This document shows positions 42,601-56,771 of a stretch of 64,000 bases of DNA, piece by piece. Under the pieces are notes generated by a model. That model worked only from the letters and a program-made list of their open reading frames with translations. It ran no database searches and was not told the DNA's origin. A program made the position numbers and the translations under genes. The stretch is from positions 2,914,001-2,978,000 of the forward strand of contig NC_085891.1 in the NCBI RefSeq assembly GCF_035222375.1, in the 5' to 3' direction. The DNA is from Podospora pseudocomata (lineage: Eukaryota; Ascomycota; Sordariomycetes; Sordariales; Podosporaceae). Numbering within the stretch: the stretch's first letter is position 1; each line of letters starts with the position of its first letter.

Positions 42601-45600
42601 TCTGCATGTGCTTTACTACTCTGCTCAGCGAGGAGTCGGAGCGCACAGTCAGGCCGCTTATCCACCAGCATCTCCTCAGGAAGTCCAATATTCTCACTCA
42701 ACCACCGAAGAAGCCCCTCGATGGAAAGCCTTATATCTCCTTCAAGAACAGGGACAAGACCCATGAGTACTTCTTGCTCCAAGGCAACCACGAGCCCATT
42801 GTGCGAGACGACTACATCATCACTCGCTACGTGGAGCGCAATCTTCTCAACCTTGTCCGCGCCACCTCTACTCGGAGGTACCCCATCCTCATCCAAGGTC
42901 CCACATCCGCAGGTAAAACAAGCATGATTGAGTACCTGGCCAACTACACTGGCAACAAGTTTGTCCGCATCAACAACCACGAGCACACCGATCTCCAAGA
43001 ATACCTGGGCACTTATGTCTCTGATTCGGAAGGCAAGCTCAGGTTCCAGGAGGGTTTGCTCGTCCAGGCCATGCGGGAAGGCTCCTGGATCGTGCTCGAC
43101 GAGCTGAACCTGGCGCCTACCGATGTCCTCGAAGCTCTCAACCGCCTGTTGGACGACAACAGGGAGCTGCTCATCCCCGAAACTCAAGAGATTGTCCGGC
43201 CGGCAGAGAACTTTTGTTTGTTCGCCACGCAGAATCCCCCTGGCTTGTACGGTGGCCGCAAAGTCTTGTCCCGCGCTTTCAGAAACAGATTCTTGGAGCT
43301 TCACTTTGATGATATTCCAGAAAGCGAACTCAAAGAGATTTTGCAGCAGAGAAGCAGGAACACGGCCCCTTCTGACTGCGGGAGAATCGTCAACGTTTAC
43401 AAGCAGCTCACCCGCCTCCGTCAGGAGTCCCGTGTTTTTGAGCAAAAGAACTCTTTTGCTACGTTGAGAGATTTGTTCAGGTGGGCTCTTAGAGAGTCGG
43501 AGACACGACAGGAGATCGCTGAGCATGGCTACATGCTTTTGGCTGAGAGAGTCCGCAAGCCGGAGGAGAGGGACGAGGTTAGGAAGGTTATCGAGCAGGA
43601 GTTCAGGGTCACTATTGACTCGGCCAAGCTGTATGATCTTGACACTGCGCCTGAGCTGAGAAATGTCAAGGCGAGGAATAGCCAGGGGGTTATCTGGACG
43701 AGGGCGATGAGGCGGTTGTATGTTTTGGTCAAGAGGGCGATCAAGAACAATGAGCCGGTTTTGCTGGTGGGTGAGACGGGTTGTGGTAAGACGACTGTGG
43801 TGCAGTTGCTGGCCGAGTTTGAGGGGCAGGGTTTGCACATTGTGAATGCGCATCAGAATACGGAGACGGGGGATTTGATTGGTAGTCAGAGGCCGGTGAG
43901 GAATAGGGGGGCGGTTGTGGATGCTCTGTTCCGGGATTTGGAGGAGCTGGCGGGTTTGCTTGGGAGGGAGAGGGGGGCTTTGGAGGAGTTGCAGGAGTGG
44001 TATAGGACTCTGTCGGCTGACGAGCTGGCGAGGGTTCCGGAGGCGTTGAGGTCAAAGATTCATGCTGGGATCACGAGAAGCAAGGCCCTGTTTGAGTGGA
44101 GTGACGGTAGTCTTGTTCATGCCATGAGGGAGGGCAGCTACTTTCTTCTTGATGAGATTTCTCTCGCAGATGACTCGGTCCTGGAGCGTCTCAACTCGGT
44201 CCTTGAGCCTCAGCGTACGCTTCTTTTGGCCGAGAAGGGCGTCGACGACTCTTTTGTTCAGGGCACCGAAGGCTTCCAGTTCTTTGCTACCATGAACCCC
44301 GGTGGCGACTTTGGAAAGAAGGAGCTTTCTCCGGCTTTGCGCAACCGTTTCACTGAGATTTGGGTGCCCGCCTTTTCGGATGTGGAGGATGTTCATGACA
44401 TTGTCGTCTCCAAGCTCGACAAGAGATTCAAGCAGGGGAAGAGCATCAAGTCAAAGCCTGTCTCCCAGATCATCGTCGAGTTCGCTTATTGGTTTGGCAA
44501 GACCTTCCGTCCTTCTTCGGCTACTGCTTTCTCGGTCAGAGATATCCTCTCCTGGGTCCAGTTCATGAACACGTGCCCCTTCAAATCCACTGATCTCGCC
44601 CTTCTTCACGGTGCGGCCATGGTGTTTATCGACACCATCGGTGCCAACCCCTCCGCTCTCATCTCGGTCGACCCCAAGGAGATGGCCTCACAGCGCCAGC
44701 AATGTCTCGAGCAGCTTGGTTCTCTTTGCGGTAAGGACCTCAGCCAACTGTACTTTCAAGAGCCAGAGCTCGAGATCACCCCCGGAGCTCTCTCCATAGG
44801 GGATTTTGGTGTCGAGAGGTCCGAGGCTGCCAAGCCTGATGCCGGTGATGAGTTTGCCGTTCCTACCACCAAGATGAATGCCATGCGCGTGATTAGAGCG
44901 CTGCAAGGGACGAAGCCGATTTTGCTGGAGGGTAACCCTGGTGTGGGCAAGACTACGTTGATTACGGCTTTGGCGAGGGCTTGTGGACGGCCGTTGACGA
45001 GGATCAACCTGAGTGATCAGACAGATCTGATGGATCTGTTTGGTACGGATGTGCCGGTGGAGGGGGCGGAGGCGGGTAATTTTGTCTGGCAGAATGCGCC
45101 GTTTTTGGAGGCGATGCAGAAGGGGGAGTGGGTCTTGTTGGATGTAAGTGACACTGTTTTGGATCAGGGATAGGGGGGCTGTGACTGACATGATTCTACA
45201 GGAAATGAACTTGGCTTCTCAGACGGTTCTGGAGGGTCTGAACGCCTGTCTTGACCATCGTGGAGAGGTGTACATTGCCGAACTGGACCAGGTTTTCAAG
45301 CGCCATCCCGACTTCAAGCTGTTTGCTGCCCAGAATCCTCATCACCAGGGCGGTGGTCGTAAGGGTCTTCCTAGTTCGTTTGTCAACCGTTTCACTGTGG
45401 TCTACTCGGACGTCTTCACCAAGGAGGATTTGCTTCATATTACGGCCAAGAAGTTCGCCAAGATTGGGGAGGATACTCAGCATCGTCTTATTGAGTTTAT
45501 GTCGAAGCTTGATGATGAGGTTGTTGGCAGACGGTCGTTTGGTGCGCTCGGGTCTCCGTGGGAGTTCAACTTGCGTGATACCCTTCGCTGGGGCGATTTG

Positions 45601-48600
45601 TTGACTTCCGACAAAGCCCTCTTGGCCGACCGCAAGCCGGATGACTATCTTGATGTCATTATTCGACAGCGTTTCCGGTCGGAGCGTGACCGTGAGGCGG
45701 TCAACAAGCTCTTTGCTGAGATCTTTGAGCGGATGCCTGAGCAGCATGGCCTGTACCATGATATCAATCCCTATTTCTGCCAGGTCGGGCTTGCTACCAT
45801 CAAGCGGAATGCGCTGTCGCAGCCGACGCATTTCCCGGCGATTGATCCAATTGCCAGGCTCAAGGAGATTGAGTCGATTTTGATTGCTATTGAGCAGGAC
45901 CTGCCGTGTATCTTGGTTGGTCCTTCGGGTAGTGGGAAGTCGTCTCTTTTGGCCCACGTTGCGGCTTTGGCTGGTAAGCCTATGGTCATCTTCCCGCTTA
46001 ATGCGGATGTCGATGCCATGGATCTTATTGGTGGCTTTGAGCAGGCTGATCCTCACCGTGAGGTGCAAGTGGCATTGTCCAGGTTCAGACAGGCTCTTCA
46101 GGACCAGATTCTCAGCACTCTGCCAAGCATGGTGGCGCGTGTGGCTCTAGATGTGTTGACTACCTTGGGGTCCTCCTTGACCAGGGAGGCTCATCAGTAT
46201 GAGACTCTTCTGCCACTCATTGAGAGCCTTCAGGTCGATCCAGCTGTCAACCAGGAGCTCGCCACTCTTTTGGATCAGGCAAAGGAGGCTTTGCACAAGC
46301 CGTTGACGCTCGAGAACCCGAGATTCGAGTGGCTCGATGGTGTCATTGTTCGGGCTGTCGAGACTGGCGCTTGGTTGGTCCTCGATAATGCCAACCTTTG
46401 CAGTGCTTCTGTGCTGGACAGACTGAACTCGCTCTTGGAACGGCCGAATGGTATCCTCAGCATCAATGAGCACAGTGGTCCGGGTGGTGAGCCGAGGATC
46501 ATTAAGCCCCATCCTGATTTTAGGATTTTCCTGACGGTCGATCCGAGGTATGGAGAGCTGTCGAGGGCTATGAGGAATCGTTCGGTGGAGATTTATCTTG
46601 ATGTTCTTCCTGCTGAGACAAGTGTTGTTGTTGAGAGGATTGCACCTGTTGATGGGACGCTTCAGAGATACCATACTGCTGCGAAGTTGGCGTCGTCTCA
46701 GGGTACCGAAGAGGGACAGCTTATTCCTTTGGCGTTTGATGCCATCTCCCTTGGAGACAGCAGCCGTCTTGATGCTTACATCAACATCATCCGCGAGGCT
46801 CTCAGCGATGGCTCGCCATCTCCTGTTCAATCACCCGACGTCCTGCAACATCTTGACCTGCTCTTGTCTTACATCCACCATGAAGACGCCGGTGAACTCC
46901 GCGAGGCCATCGCGGGGTTGTACACCCCGTCCCCGGACAAGATGCTCATGCCTCTTCACCCGTTGATCAACTCCCCTATGATGCCGCTCCTGGACCAAGC
47001 CCGCGAGGGACTCACCTGCTGGCTGGCAGTCTGCTACGAGCTCTTTATCGACATCCTAAAAGCAGAAAAAGCCATGGCTGGCCAACTCTCCAAGGTCAAC
47101 GTCAGCAAGCCATCCTCGTTGAACCGCCTGCAGAGGTCGTTTGTCGCGGACAAGGTCGCTTCCCTCGCCAAGGACTCCACGGTCAACTCTGTCCGGTTTT
47201 TGGTGTCGGTTGCCAAGGCGATCAAGGGGTACATCTCCACCAGCACTGCCGAGCCTGGAAACTGGAAACAGCGCCGCGCTATCCTCCGCCGCGTGGTCCT
47301 CTTTTGGAAGAGGACATTCTCCTTCCTCATTGCGTCTCAGTTTGAGGAAGCGAGATTCCAGTCCCATTTGACTCAGGGTGCTAACCTCCTCCGCCGATCT
47401 CTTGCCATGGCTGGTCGAGATGATGAGGGGATTCAGAAACTACTTGTCTCGATTGGGGAATTTCTCGAGCGGGACTTTGTCGTTGGGTTCAAGCTTCTGA
47501 CAGGTCTCTCCATGGAGACGATGTGGCGGGCTTTACGTCCTGATCCTATTGCTGACCAGGCTACGCTTGAGCAAGTGATGGAGCTGGAGAGGTTGGCGGA
47601 TAGGTTTGATGAGATGAGGTGGAGGGTTGATGTTGATATCGCCACCCTGAGAACAGTTCAGGATTCCATGGCGAGGATCTATGCTGTTGTTCGCACGGGG
47701 AAGGTGGATGGTGCCTCTCTCGTCAAGGACCTCCAACAGGAGATTTCTGCGTTGGAGGCAAAGATTGGGGTGCACTCTGCCGCTCACGAGCCCTTTTTCG
47801 CGAGTAGTTTTGAGGGGTTGAGGCAGGTGGAGGTGTTGCATAGGATATCAACCGGGGGGAGGATCCGGGAGGGGAGTGGTGATGTGGATGTTTTGTCGAG
47901 CTTGCCTACTGCCAGTCTGATGAGGATTCAGTGTATGAAGGGGACGGGTTTGCAGGGGGTGGATTGTGTTCTTGCGCAACAGGGACAGGGGAGTGAGGTG
48001 GTGCACCCTTGGGAGGGGGAGCTTTCAAAGGCGTTGTTGAGGAGGTATGAGGCTGCGGCTTCGGCGAGTTTGGGCCAGCTGAGGAGTTTGGAGGTGGAGA
48101 TGCCTATCATGGGGCGGGCGTTGGCGGGGGCGAGTGAGGCGCTTGCTGCTGATCCTCTGGGGAAGGCGGAGGGGCTTTTGGTGAGGTTGATGGGTGAGGT
48201 GATGAGTGCTCATGACCCGTCCCGGAAAGGGGCAGTGGAGGTGTTGTTTGAGAGTTTGGTCAAGGGGGCTAGGATGGGGGCGGTGGAGTTGGGGGAGTTG
48301 GGGGGGTGGTTGGAGCAGAGTGAGCAGCTTCAGATGATGGAGGGGGGAGATTGGCCGGGGCATGTGGTGGAGGTTTTCAGAGGTCACTTTGCAAAGGCTT
48401 TGCTGGCGCTGGTGGCGGCGAGGAAGGGGTTGCAGCCTAGGTCGGCGTTTGCGAGCATTGCGTGGGTGAGGTTTGCGCTGGGGTGTGTGACGCTTTTTGT
48501 GCCGGATAAGATCTTTGATCCGCATCATCGGGCGCAGATTGAGGCCGAGGAGCATCATGAGCTTTACGTGGGTCTTCAGAGGGAGATTGCCGCTCTTGAG

Positions 48601-51600
48601 GCCTTTGAGGTGGCGTTTACCGGGCAGAAGACGGGCATCCGATTGAAAGCTCTGGCTGAGGAGGCGGGTGGGTTGGGAGAGCCGCCTGCGGTTCAGTCGA
48701 TTTACCGTCCTGGGGGTGGTGAGCTGCGCAGTTTGCAGGGGGAGTTTAGCAATGTTCTCGGTGCCCTTTTGGCGAACGATGTTGCGACGACGCATCTCAA
48801 GTCTATCATGTCGTCTTCGACTGAGGTTACTGAGGAGCTTTCGCTGGTGGAGCAGAACGTCTCGCTTCTTATTCACCGGTTGACTTCCCGGTTTGGGGCT
48901 TATCAGGATCTGACCATGCCGCTGGTCAGTTTCCTTCGCTGCCTCAAGATGGGCCTTTCCCTTGGGAGGGGTGTTGTACCCCCTGCCACGGCATCTGAGG
49001 ATAACGAAGACGAGGACAACAAATCCGAGGTCTTGGTCTCTGTCACGCCCTTCCTTCAGGGGACGGTCTACCGCGCCGAGACGGAGGATCTTCCCCTGAG
49101 AAACTTTGCGTTCTTGTATTTTGTCCAGACGGTTGCTGCTGTTGAAGGCAGGAATCAACTTCCCCCATCCATGAGGAAACAGCTCTTTGAGTCACTGGCC
49201 TTCATCCACGAAGTCTACAGCAAGAAGTTTGAAGAGGACAAGCGCAAGGAAGTCGAAGCTAGCGGACTGAGTTATGTCCACAAGGGCAGCTTGGAGGACG
49301 AGAAGGAGTATGACCGGCAGGAATTCGACAGCCTCTTCCCTGATTATCAAGACGAGGGCGACGATGATGATCACGACAAGACCAAGGTCAGGAAGCCCAA
49401 AAAGTCGAAGCGGTCGGGCAAGGATCTCGCGGTGATGCTCGCCGAGGCGCATGAGAAGATTTTCCTTGGAAATCAAGAGCCGCAGGTGATGATCAAGGAG
49501 CTTTGCACACAGGTTGCCAGGACAGTCGCCAGATCAAAGGGTGGGCAAACGGGCCCGGAGATGGACGCCATGCTACTCCCCGCTACGCTGCTTGTGTTTG
49601 AGGACTCGGTCAAGGCCTTTTCGGCTAGTGTCGAGACGGGCGATTACAACTTTTACACTGATGCCCACCTCGCTGAGGTTCGCAAGGTCTTGAACCTGGT
49701 TAATGCCATCCGCAATCGGTTCCTTGAACTGCAAGGGATCGACGAGATTGGCCATCATCAAACGCTTGCTGATGTTATCCTTGCGTGTGACAAGGTTCTC
49801 GAGATGGCTATTGACGACCCGCTTGCCAAGATTATCACAGCGATTGAGAAGCTGCATGCTCATGTTTACGAGTGGCATGAAGGCGGCTGGGCTACGGCTG
49901 CTAATAAGGCTGTGGCGCTGTATGAGAAGCTGCGGGATACGATTTGTGACTGGAGGAGGTTGGAGCTGTCGTCTTGGTCGCGGTTGCTGGATGTCGAGGT
50001 CAAGAAGACGCATGATGCGGCCAAAGCTTTCTGGTTCGACGCGTACAATGACGTTATCCTCAAGTCGTGCGTGTTTCTTGAGGAGGGGTTGCTCAAGGAG
50101 TATGCGGTTGAACTTTTGGAAACCCTCTCGACGTACTTTACTGGTGATCGCTGCACTGTTGGGCAGTTCAAAGCGCGGTTGGGGTTGTTGAGGCAGTTGA
50201 AGAGCCAGCTTGATCTGCTGACGAGGGATGAGAAGGAGTTTGGCGTTGTTGGCGATGCGGTGGAGAATAGTATCAGGTACTATGGACGGTATCTGGGCAA
50301 GGTGGAGGAATATATCAAGAATGGGAGGCAGCCGCTGGATAGGAGTATGAAGGATGTGTTGTTGATGGGGAAGTGGAGGGATAAGAATATTGAGGCTTTG
50401 AGGGCGAGTGCACGGAAGTCTCATGAGAAGCTGTTTAAGCTTGTGAGGAAGTTCAGGGCGGTGTTGGAGCAGCCTGTCAGGGTCATTACTGATCAGGGGC
50501 TGCCGGAGGAGAAGTATGAGGGGGTTGTTGAGGGGGAGATGGTGGTCAAAAAGGTTGAGCACAGTGTGGATCCCAAGGCTACCGAGGTGTGTCGGGAGAT
50601 GGTCCCTGGGATTGAGGCTCATCCTCAGTGGAGTCGGATGGTGAATCTACCCGGGGTGCTGAAGGCTATGGGGAGACATGGCTCGCTGCCTGCGGGTGTT
50701 GTTGGGGCTGCGAAGACGGTGGATGAGTACATCACTGATTTGGTCTCTTCAATTGCCGAGTTGAGGAAGGAGACGCCTAGCACCCTTACGGATGAGAATA
50801 AGGAGGCTGTGAGACATCTCAAGACTCGCAAGGTTACGCTCTTTAGCGAGACCCTCAAGACCCTTCGCGCTATGGGCTTCAGCCGCAACTTGGGCACGAA
50901 CATTCTCGACAAGCAGAGCAGTACGCAAAAGGTTCTTGTTGGGTCGGGGTTGGTGCCTCATCTTTCTGGGCCGGAATTGGACGCGCTTGAGTACTTTTAC
51001 CACAAGACTCTTGACCTAGCTCCCAAGGTCCGCAAGGCTGCCAATGATCATAATGAGGATCTCAACAGGGAGGTTGTGGGGAGGAGTGTTGGTTTCTTTG
51101 AGGGCGTGCTGCATGTCATGTTCAAGCAGAGGCAGTTTTTGTCCAAGACTGCGCATGCTGATCAGGCACTCGAGGAGGCGATTGCCTACGTCAGGCAGCT
51201 TTCTATTGCTGGAGAAGGCTCTTTTGCGCCGGAGACCAAGCAGACCAACTACGCTCAGGTGCTGAAGTGGTTGGTGCAGATTGTCAAGTTTGGTGTTCAT
51301 CTTGTTGATGTTCACGGCAAGCTTGGTCAGATTGACAATGAGCCTGTCGAGTCTAGGTTGGGTGCTTGGGTTGAGACGTTTGCCAAGTTGGAGAAGACTC
51401 AGCTGAATCTGCCTCAGCTTCCCGAGGGTTTTGTTTCCTTGCCCCAGGAGACTCTCCAAGCCGACGTCGAGAGGGAGTTGGCCGCTTTGAAGACTGACCT
51501 TCCAGTCCTCGCTCAAGAGCGTCCTGATCTGGCATTTGTGATGGAGCAAATCAACCTCTGGACCGACATCCAAACCACCGCCGAAATCACCAACGGCCCC

Positions 51601-54591
51601 CAACACTCTGGTATCGACACCTTTGCCAACTCAGCCCTGACCCTCTCAAGCAAAATCTTGGTCGCCCTGCAAAACTTCCAAAAGGTCGCCTCCACCCTCC
51701 CCGCAACAACAGAAGACCCAAGCTGGCTTGTGACATACGGGGAGGCCCTCCAAAAGTCCATCGACGCCCTCCGTATGCCCACCATCACAAACGACATCAA
51801 CTCTCTAATCTCCCAGCTCCGCTCCATTCCCACACCATCAGTCGCCACCCCGATTTTACGACTAGTTCTACCCATCCTACAACAATACTCGGCCTCCTGC
51901 CTTGAAAACATCACCCAATTCACCTCCCTCCACCGCACCCTCTGCCGCCTAGGCTACACCCTCTCCACCTCCTTCGCCATCATCTCCTCCCAAGGTTTCT
52001 GCACGCCCAGCGAACCGTCCAACGAGAAGTCCAACGAAACCGGCAACGTCGAAAACGACGGCACTGGCCTCGGCGACGGGGAAGGAGCAGAGGATATCAG
52101 CAAGGACATCCAACCTGACGAGGACCTCACCGAGCTGGCTCAAGACAAGAATAATAACACGCAGGGTGACATTGAGGAGCACGACGACGCGGTTGACATG
52201 GGGGATGATGAGCTGGAGGGTGAGCTTGGGGATGTGGCGGGTAAGGATGAGGAAGAGGAGGATAAGGACGGGAGTGATGATGAGGGGGATGATGAGGATG
52301 TGGATGAGCAGGCTGGGGATGTGGATGATCTTGATCCTACGGCGGTGGATGAGAAGATGTGGGATGGGAGTGGGGAGGATGAGGCGGAGAAGGATCAGCA
52401 GGGGGAGGGGGAGAAGGGGGAGAGGGATGAGAGTGATACTGTTGCTGCTGAGGAGAAGAAAGACGATAAAAAGAAGGAGGAAAAAAATAAAGGGGAGGGG
52501 AATGAGAAAGGAGAGGAAGATAAAGAAGGGGAAGATGAAGAAGAGGAAGGGGAGCCGGGGGATGAGAATGAGGGGGTGGCGATGGAGGAGTTGAATAAGC
52601 AGGATCAAAATGTGGATGAGCAGGAGACGTTGGCGTTGCCCGAGGATATGGATGTTGACATCAGTGATGGTGAAGGGGAGGAGGAAGATGATTTGGATGG
52701 GTTGAGTGACGTTGATCCTGATAAGATTGATGAAGAGGAGAAGATAACTGGGGAGGATGATGCTGATAGCGATAATGGCGAGGAACAAGAAAAGGGAGAG
52801 GAAGAACATCAGAAAGACGAGGAGATTGACGAGGCGGGGGCAGAAGAAGAAGAAAAGATTGATGCGGCGGGTGAGAGAGAAGAGGAGATGGATGTTGACG
52901 AGCAAGGGGACGAAGGCAGGGAAGATGAAGAGGAGAAGCCCAAGCCGATGCAGGATGATGGCGGTGGTGCTGATCAGAATGAAGTCGCGCCTAGCGAGGT
53001 TCAGAACGGGGGTGGTCAGGCGCAAGATGATGCGAATGATGTGGAGCAGGATGAGACGGAGAACAAGGCTGCGCAGAGGGAGTCTGGCGCTGTGAGCAAG
53101 CAGCAGGCCGAGCAAGACAAGGCGCCTGGTACGGAGGGTCAATTGTCGACGATGGACCAGGAGCAGGGTCCTTCTGATCAGCCGGAGGATGACTCCAAGC
53201 AGGCTCAGCCGTTCAAGAAGCTGGGTGATGCTTTGGAGAGGTGGTATCGCAACCAAAAGGACATCCAGGCGGCTGACGATCAAGAGAGGCCCGAGAAGCA
53301 GGCGGAGGACATGTCCAAGGCCGAGTTTCAGCATCTGCAGGATGACGCCGCCGAGGCAGACGCGCAGGCTTTGGGGACGGCGACGGACGAGGAGGCAAAA
53401 CCCATGGATGATGCTATGGCCATCGACAACGAGATGGAGGAGCAAGGGCAGCAGGTTCTTCCCGAAGATGAACAACCCGAGGAAGGGGGCGATGTCGATA
53501 TGGAGGATGCCGAGCCGGCCGAACCCCAAGATGGCATCAAGAACGAGCGTGAGGACGGCCGTTCAGGCGTGGCTACCCACCGGGGCGCTCCAGACAACAA
53601 CAAGAACCCCGGTGACGAATCCGCCCCGAACGGCGCCGAAGACGAAGACGTTCAAGAAACTTCTACTCAACTCTCCGCCACCCATCTTACGGATGAAGAC
53701 CGCCCTCTCCGCCCTTACGACGAGGCACTAGAGCTCTGGTCGACCTTCCAGCAGAAAACCCAAGGCCTTTCCCAGTCTCTGTCCTCCCAACTGAGGCTGA
53801 TCCTCGCCCCAACCCAATCAACCAAGCTCTCGGGCTCCTTCCGCACAGGAAAGCGACTTAACATCAAGAAAATAATCCCTTACATCGCCTCGTCGTACAA
53901 GCGGGACAAGATCTGGATGAGGAGAGCCATCCCCTCCAAGCGCGCATATCAAATCCTGTTATGTGTGGATGACTCCAGCTCCATGTCTGACGAAAACAGG
54001 TCTTCCTCTGGCCGTCTCGCGCTCGAATCATTAGTGATGGTCGCCCGCGCTTTGACAATCCTCGAATCAGGCCAAATTGGAGTCCTGGGCTTCGGAGAAG
54101 AAGTCTTTACCGCCCACTCGCTAACCTCACCCTCCTTCTCCTCTGGCGACACAGGCGCGAGGGTCCTCCAGAATTTCACCTTTCAGTCTGCCGGGACGGA
54201 TATGATCAAGCTCATGCGCGGGGTGATCGATCAGTTCCGTGACGCCCGCCTAATGTCCCAGGGAGGGGAGGATCTCTGGCAATTAGCGCTAATCTTGTCT
54301 GACGGCCTGGTCCAGTCGAGGGATCATGCCAGGCTGAGACCGCTGCTGAGGGAGGCGACGGAGCAGAGGGTGATGGTTGTTTTTGTTGTCATGGACGACG
54401 TCAGGGATAAGAAGGGGCATAGCGTGCTCGAGCTGAAGGAGGCGAGGTTTGGGGCTGATGGAGTGCCGGTTGTGAGGCGGTATCTGGATAGTTTTCCGTT
54501 TGAGTATTACTTGATTGTGCACAATCTGGAGGACTTGCCGGGGGCGCTGGCGGGGGTGTTGAGGAGTTGGTTTCAGGAGGTGAATGCTTAG
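39654..54591 (+). CDS. MDN1: Midasin, giant AAA+ ATPase of 60S ribosome assembly
   Basis: Two exons (39654-45143 and 45202-54591) give 4959 residues, close to yeast Mdn1/Rea1 (4910). Six dynein-like AAA+ modules are visible by their Walker A motifs: GLSGAGKT (~312), GETGIGKT (~643), GPTSAGKT (~1082), GETGCGKT (~1373), GNPGVGKT (~1760) and GPSGSGKS (~2070). A long helical linker follows, then a Asp/Glu-rich tail (~4130-4650) and a C-terminal MIDAS domain with D-x-S-x-S in CVDDSSSMSDEN (~4752) and later SDGLVQSRD. The MIDAS domain binds the Ubl domains of Rsa4 and Ytm1, and ATP hydrolysis strips these factors from pre-60S particles in the nucleolus and nucleoplasm. The single 58-nt intron falls in the AAA5 Walker B region (WVLLD joined to EMNLAS). 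Base composition alternates in kilobase patches of C-rich and G-rich sense strand. Confidence 0.97.
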
Positions 54592-55310
54592 GGGGTGGGT
54601 GGGTAGGTGGTGATGATGGGGGAGGAGAAAATATGAAAAGGAGAAAATGAAGATAAATAAATAAACAAAAAGAAGGGAGAAGATAGATTGGGAGAGGGTT
54701 TGCATTTTTGGGAGTTTTATGGGCTGGGAAATATGGGAAGGGAAAGGAATGGGAAACGTTTGCAAATTTTTTGGTTCATGCATGGGGAATGGAAAATAAA
54801 ATGGTGTTTTGTTTGTTTTTATTTTGCCGAGACTATGCGTGTCAACTCTGGAGTCTACATATATTCCAACTTGGTCATGTTCACAGTGGTAAGGGCAGTA
54901 GTAGGTTATATCAAGATAAAAAACCGTTCGATGTTGTAGTTCGAGGTAAAAAGAAAATCCTGTGTTTCTCTTTTCACCTCGAACTGCAACATCAAGACAG
55001 GTTTTCACCTTATAATTGAAATATTATATCCTCTCTCCTCTCATTTCCCCCCCTTATCCTATCAACCATACCATCCATCACCCATCAATCAGGTTCTGTC
55101 ATACCCTCATTTCCCCTACCCCCCAAACACCAAAACCCCATTAAAAAATCCCTCCCAAGAAAGTCCCAGCCCTCCCTTTGCCTCCCCTTTTTATAAATAC
55201 CAAACGCTGACCCACCCCAATTCTATCCATTTGCTATGCCAAATCCAAACCCCCCAAAAAAAGATGAAAAAAAAAACCCCTTTTTGTGACCCCAAGCCAG
55301 ATAGCTAAAT
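54592..55310. other. Convergent intergenic region midasin / CBM48-like gene
   Basis: No gene is seen. The left half is purine-rich (midasin 3' UTR), the right half pyrimidine-rich and A-rich (3' UTR of the minus-strand gene). Confidence 0.55.
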
Positions 55311-56736
55311 CTAAGCAGTAATAAAATCCGCCATCCACCCCAACTCCTCCCTCAAATCATCCACCAACCCACCCCCCAACCCCCCCAACACCGGAAGTCC
55401 ACTCTCGAAGGGCTTATCCCCCACCGTGCCCGCAGTCTTTGGCAGGCTGTATGTTGACTTGTTGACCTTTGATCCCAACCCCGCCACCTCACTCTTCTTC
55501 TCTTCAACCTCTTCCTCCTCCCCATCATCATCCTCAGCATCGATATCATCATTGTCCGAGTGGTAGAACCCGGGCACGCCACCGACCGAGTCAGGGGATT
55601 GCGGCTCCGACACCGCCGGTGGCGCAGTGGTAAACCTGGATCGGAGGACGCCAGTGCGCGATGAAACAGGGACGATAGGAGAAGGTTGATTAGGGAGGTT
55701 GCTAAACCTGCTGACGGGGAGGGGTGATGAGCCAGGGAGTTCCACCGACTCTACTGAAAGCGAGGCAGGGGCGATAGTAGGAGCGGGCGAAGCACCCCGT
55801 TGAGGAGGGGGAGACAGCCCAGTGTACTGCATAAACTCTGACACAGCCGAAGTAGCAAAGTTGTCGTCGTCTTCGTTTTCTTCAACAATGTCCTCCGGGA
55901 TGGCTAGTGTGTTGTTGGCAGACTGCTCCTCTTCCAAAGGGGCGTCATCCACCAAGAACCGACGAAGAGACTCGGGGGAGATGTCCCTCGACCGGGAACC
56001 CTCCGAGCGCGCGGTGGCTCGCTCATCATCAGACATTGCTGTTGGCGGCAGAGTCGACTCCTTGAGCGAAGAGGAGCTGGTCTTGCGGCTGAAGAGCTTG
56101 CGCGGCGAGAAAGACCAGCCCGACCCGGGAGAGATGCTGCGGGCTGAGCGCTTGTGCTGCTGCTGCATGCGCTGCGGCGCCGTGTCTAAGCGCCGAGGTG
56201 CAGCGGCAGTGTCAACGATGGGTGCGGCTGGCTTGAGCTTCGCATATTTGGCTGCAGGGTCCATGGTCTTGAAGTCGGTTGAGCGAAGGGAGTTCAATGA
56301 CCCGCTACGCTTGCGAAGAGACTGCTCGACTGGGATCCAGAGGGTGTTGACTGGTTGGCCGGGAAGGTATGGGCAGGCGGTGGTCGAGGGCAAGGAGGGA
56401 TCGTGAATTTCGGATGACCCGTTGACCTCATAATAGTAGTAGTACGTCTGTCCCATCTTGAGTCCACCACTCCGCTTTGGGGCGTTTCCAACATCGCCAT
56501 CACAGATGATGTCCTCAAAGTTGTGGCACCCCCTCCACTGACCCTTGTTCCGTCTGCTGTCGCGTTCCATTGTGTATGGCTTGTTGAAGTTGTCCCAGGA
56601 TCCAATAAGATGTACAGTATTTACTGAAGGATGGGTTTGCCTGTGCTGTATGTCAGTGGGCTGTAAGGGTAGTAGACTTGATAGACTTGAGAAATCAAAA
56701 TCAAAAATCAAAACATACAGCAACAGCTTGATTATT

Positions 56737-56771
<35 letters not shown>

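Noticed and set aside
42207-43853. 548-codon minus-strand ORF inside midasin
   Set aside because: Entirely covered by the conserved AAA+ modules on the other strand.
51949-53529. 526-codon minus-strand ORF opposite the midasin acidic tail, with apparent membrane-like Leu/Ile runs
   Set aside because: It is the complement of GAG/GAT-rich coding sequence; the hydrophobicity is an artefact.
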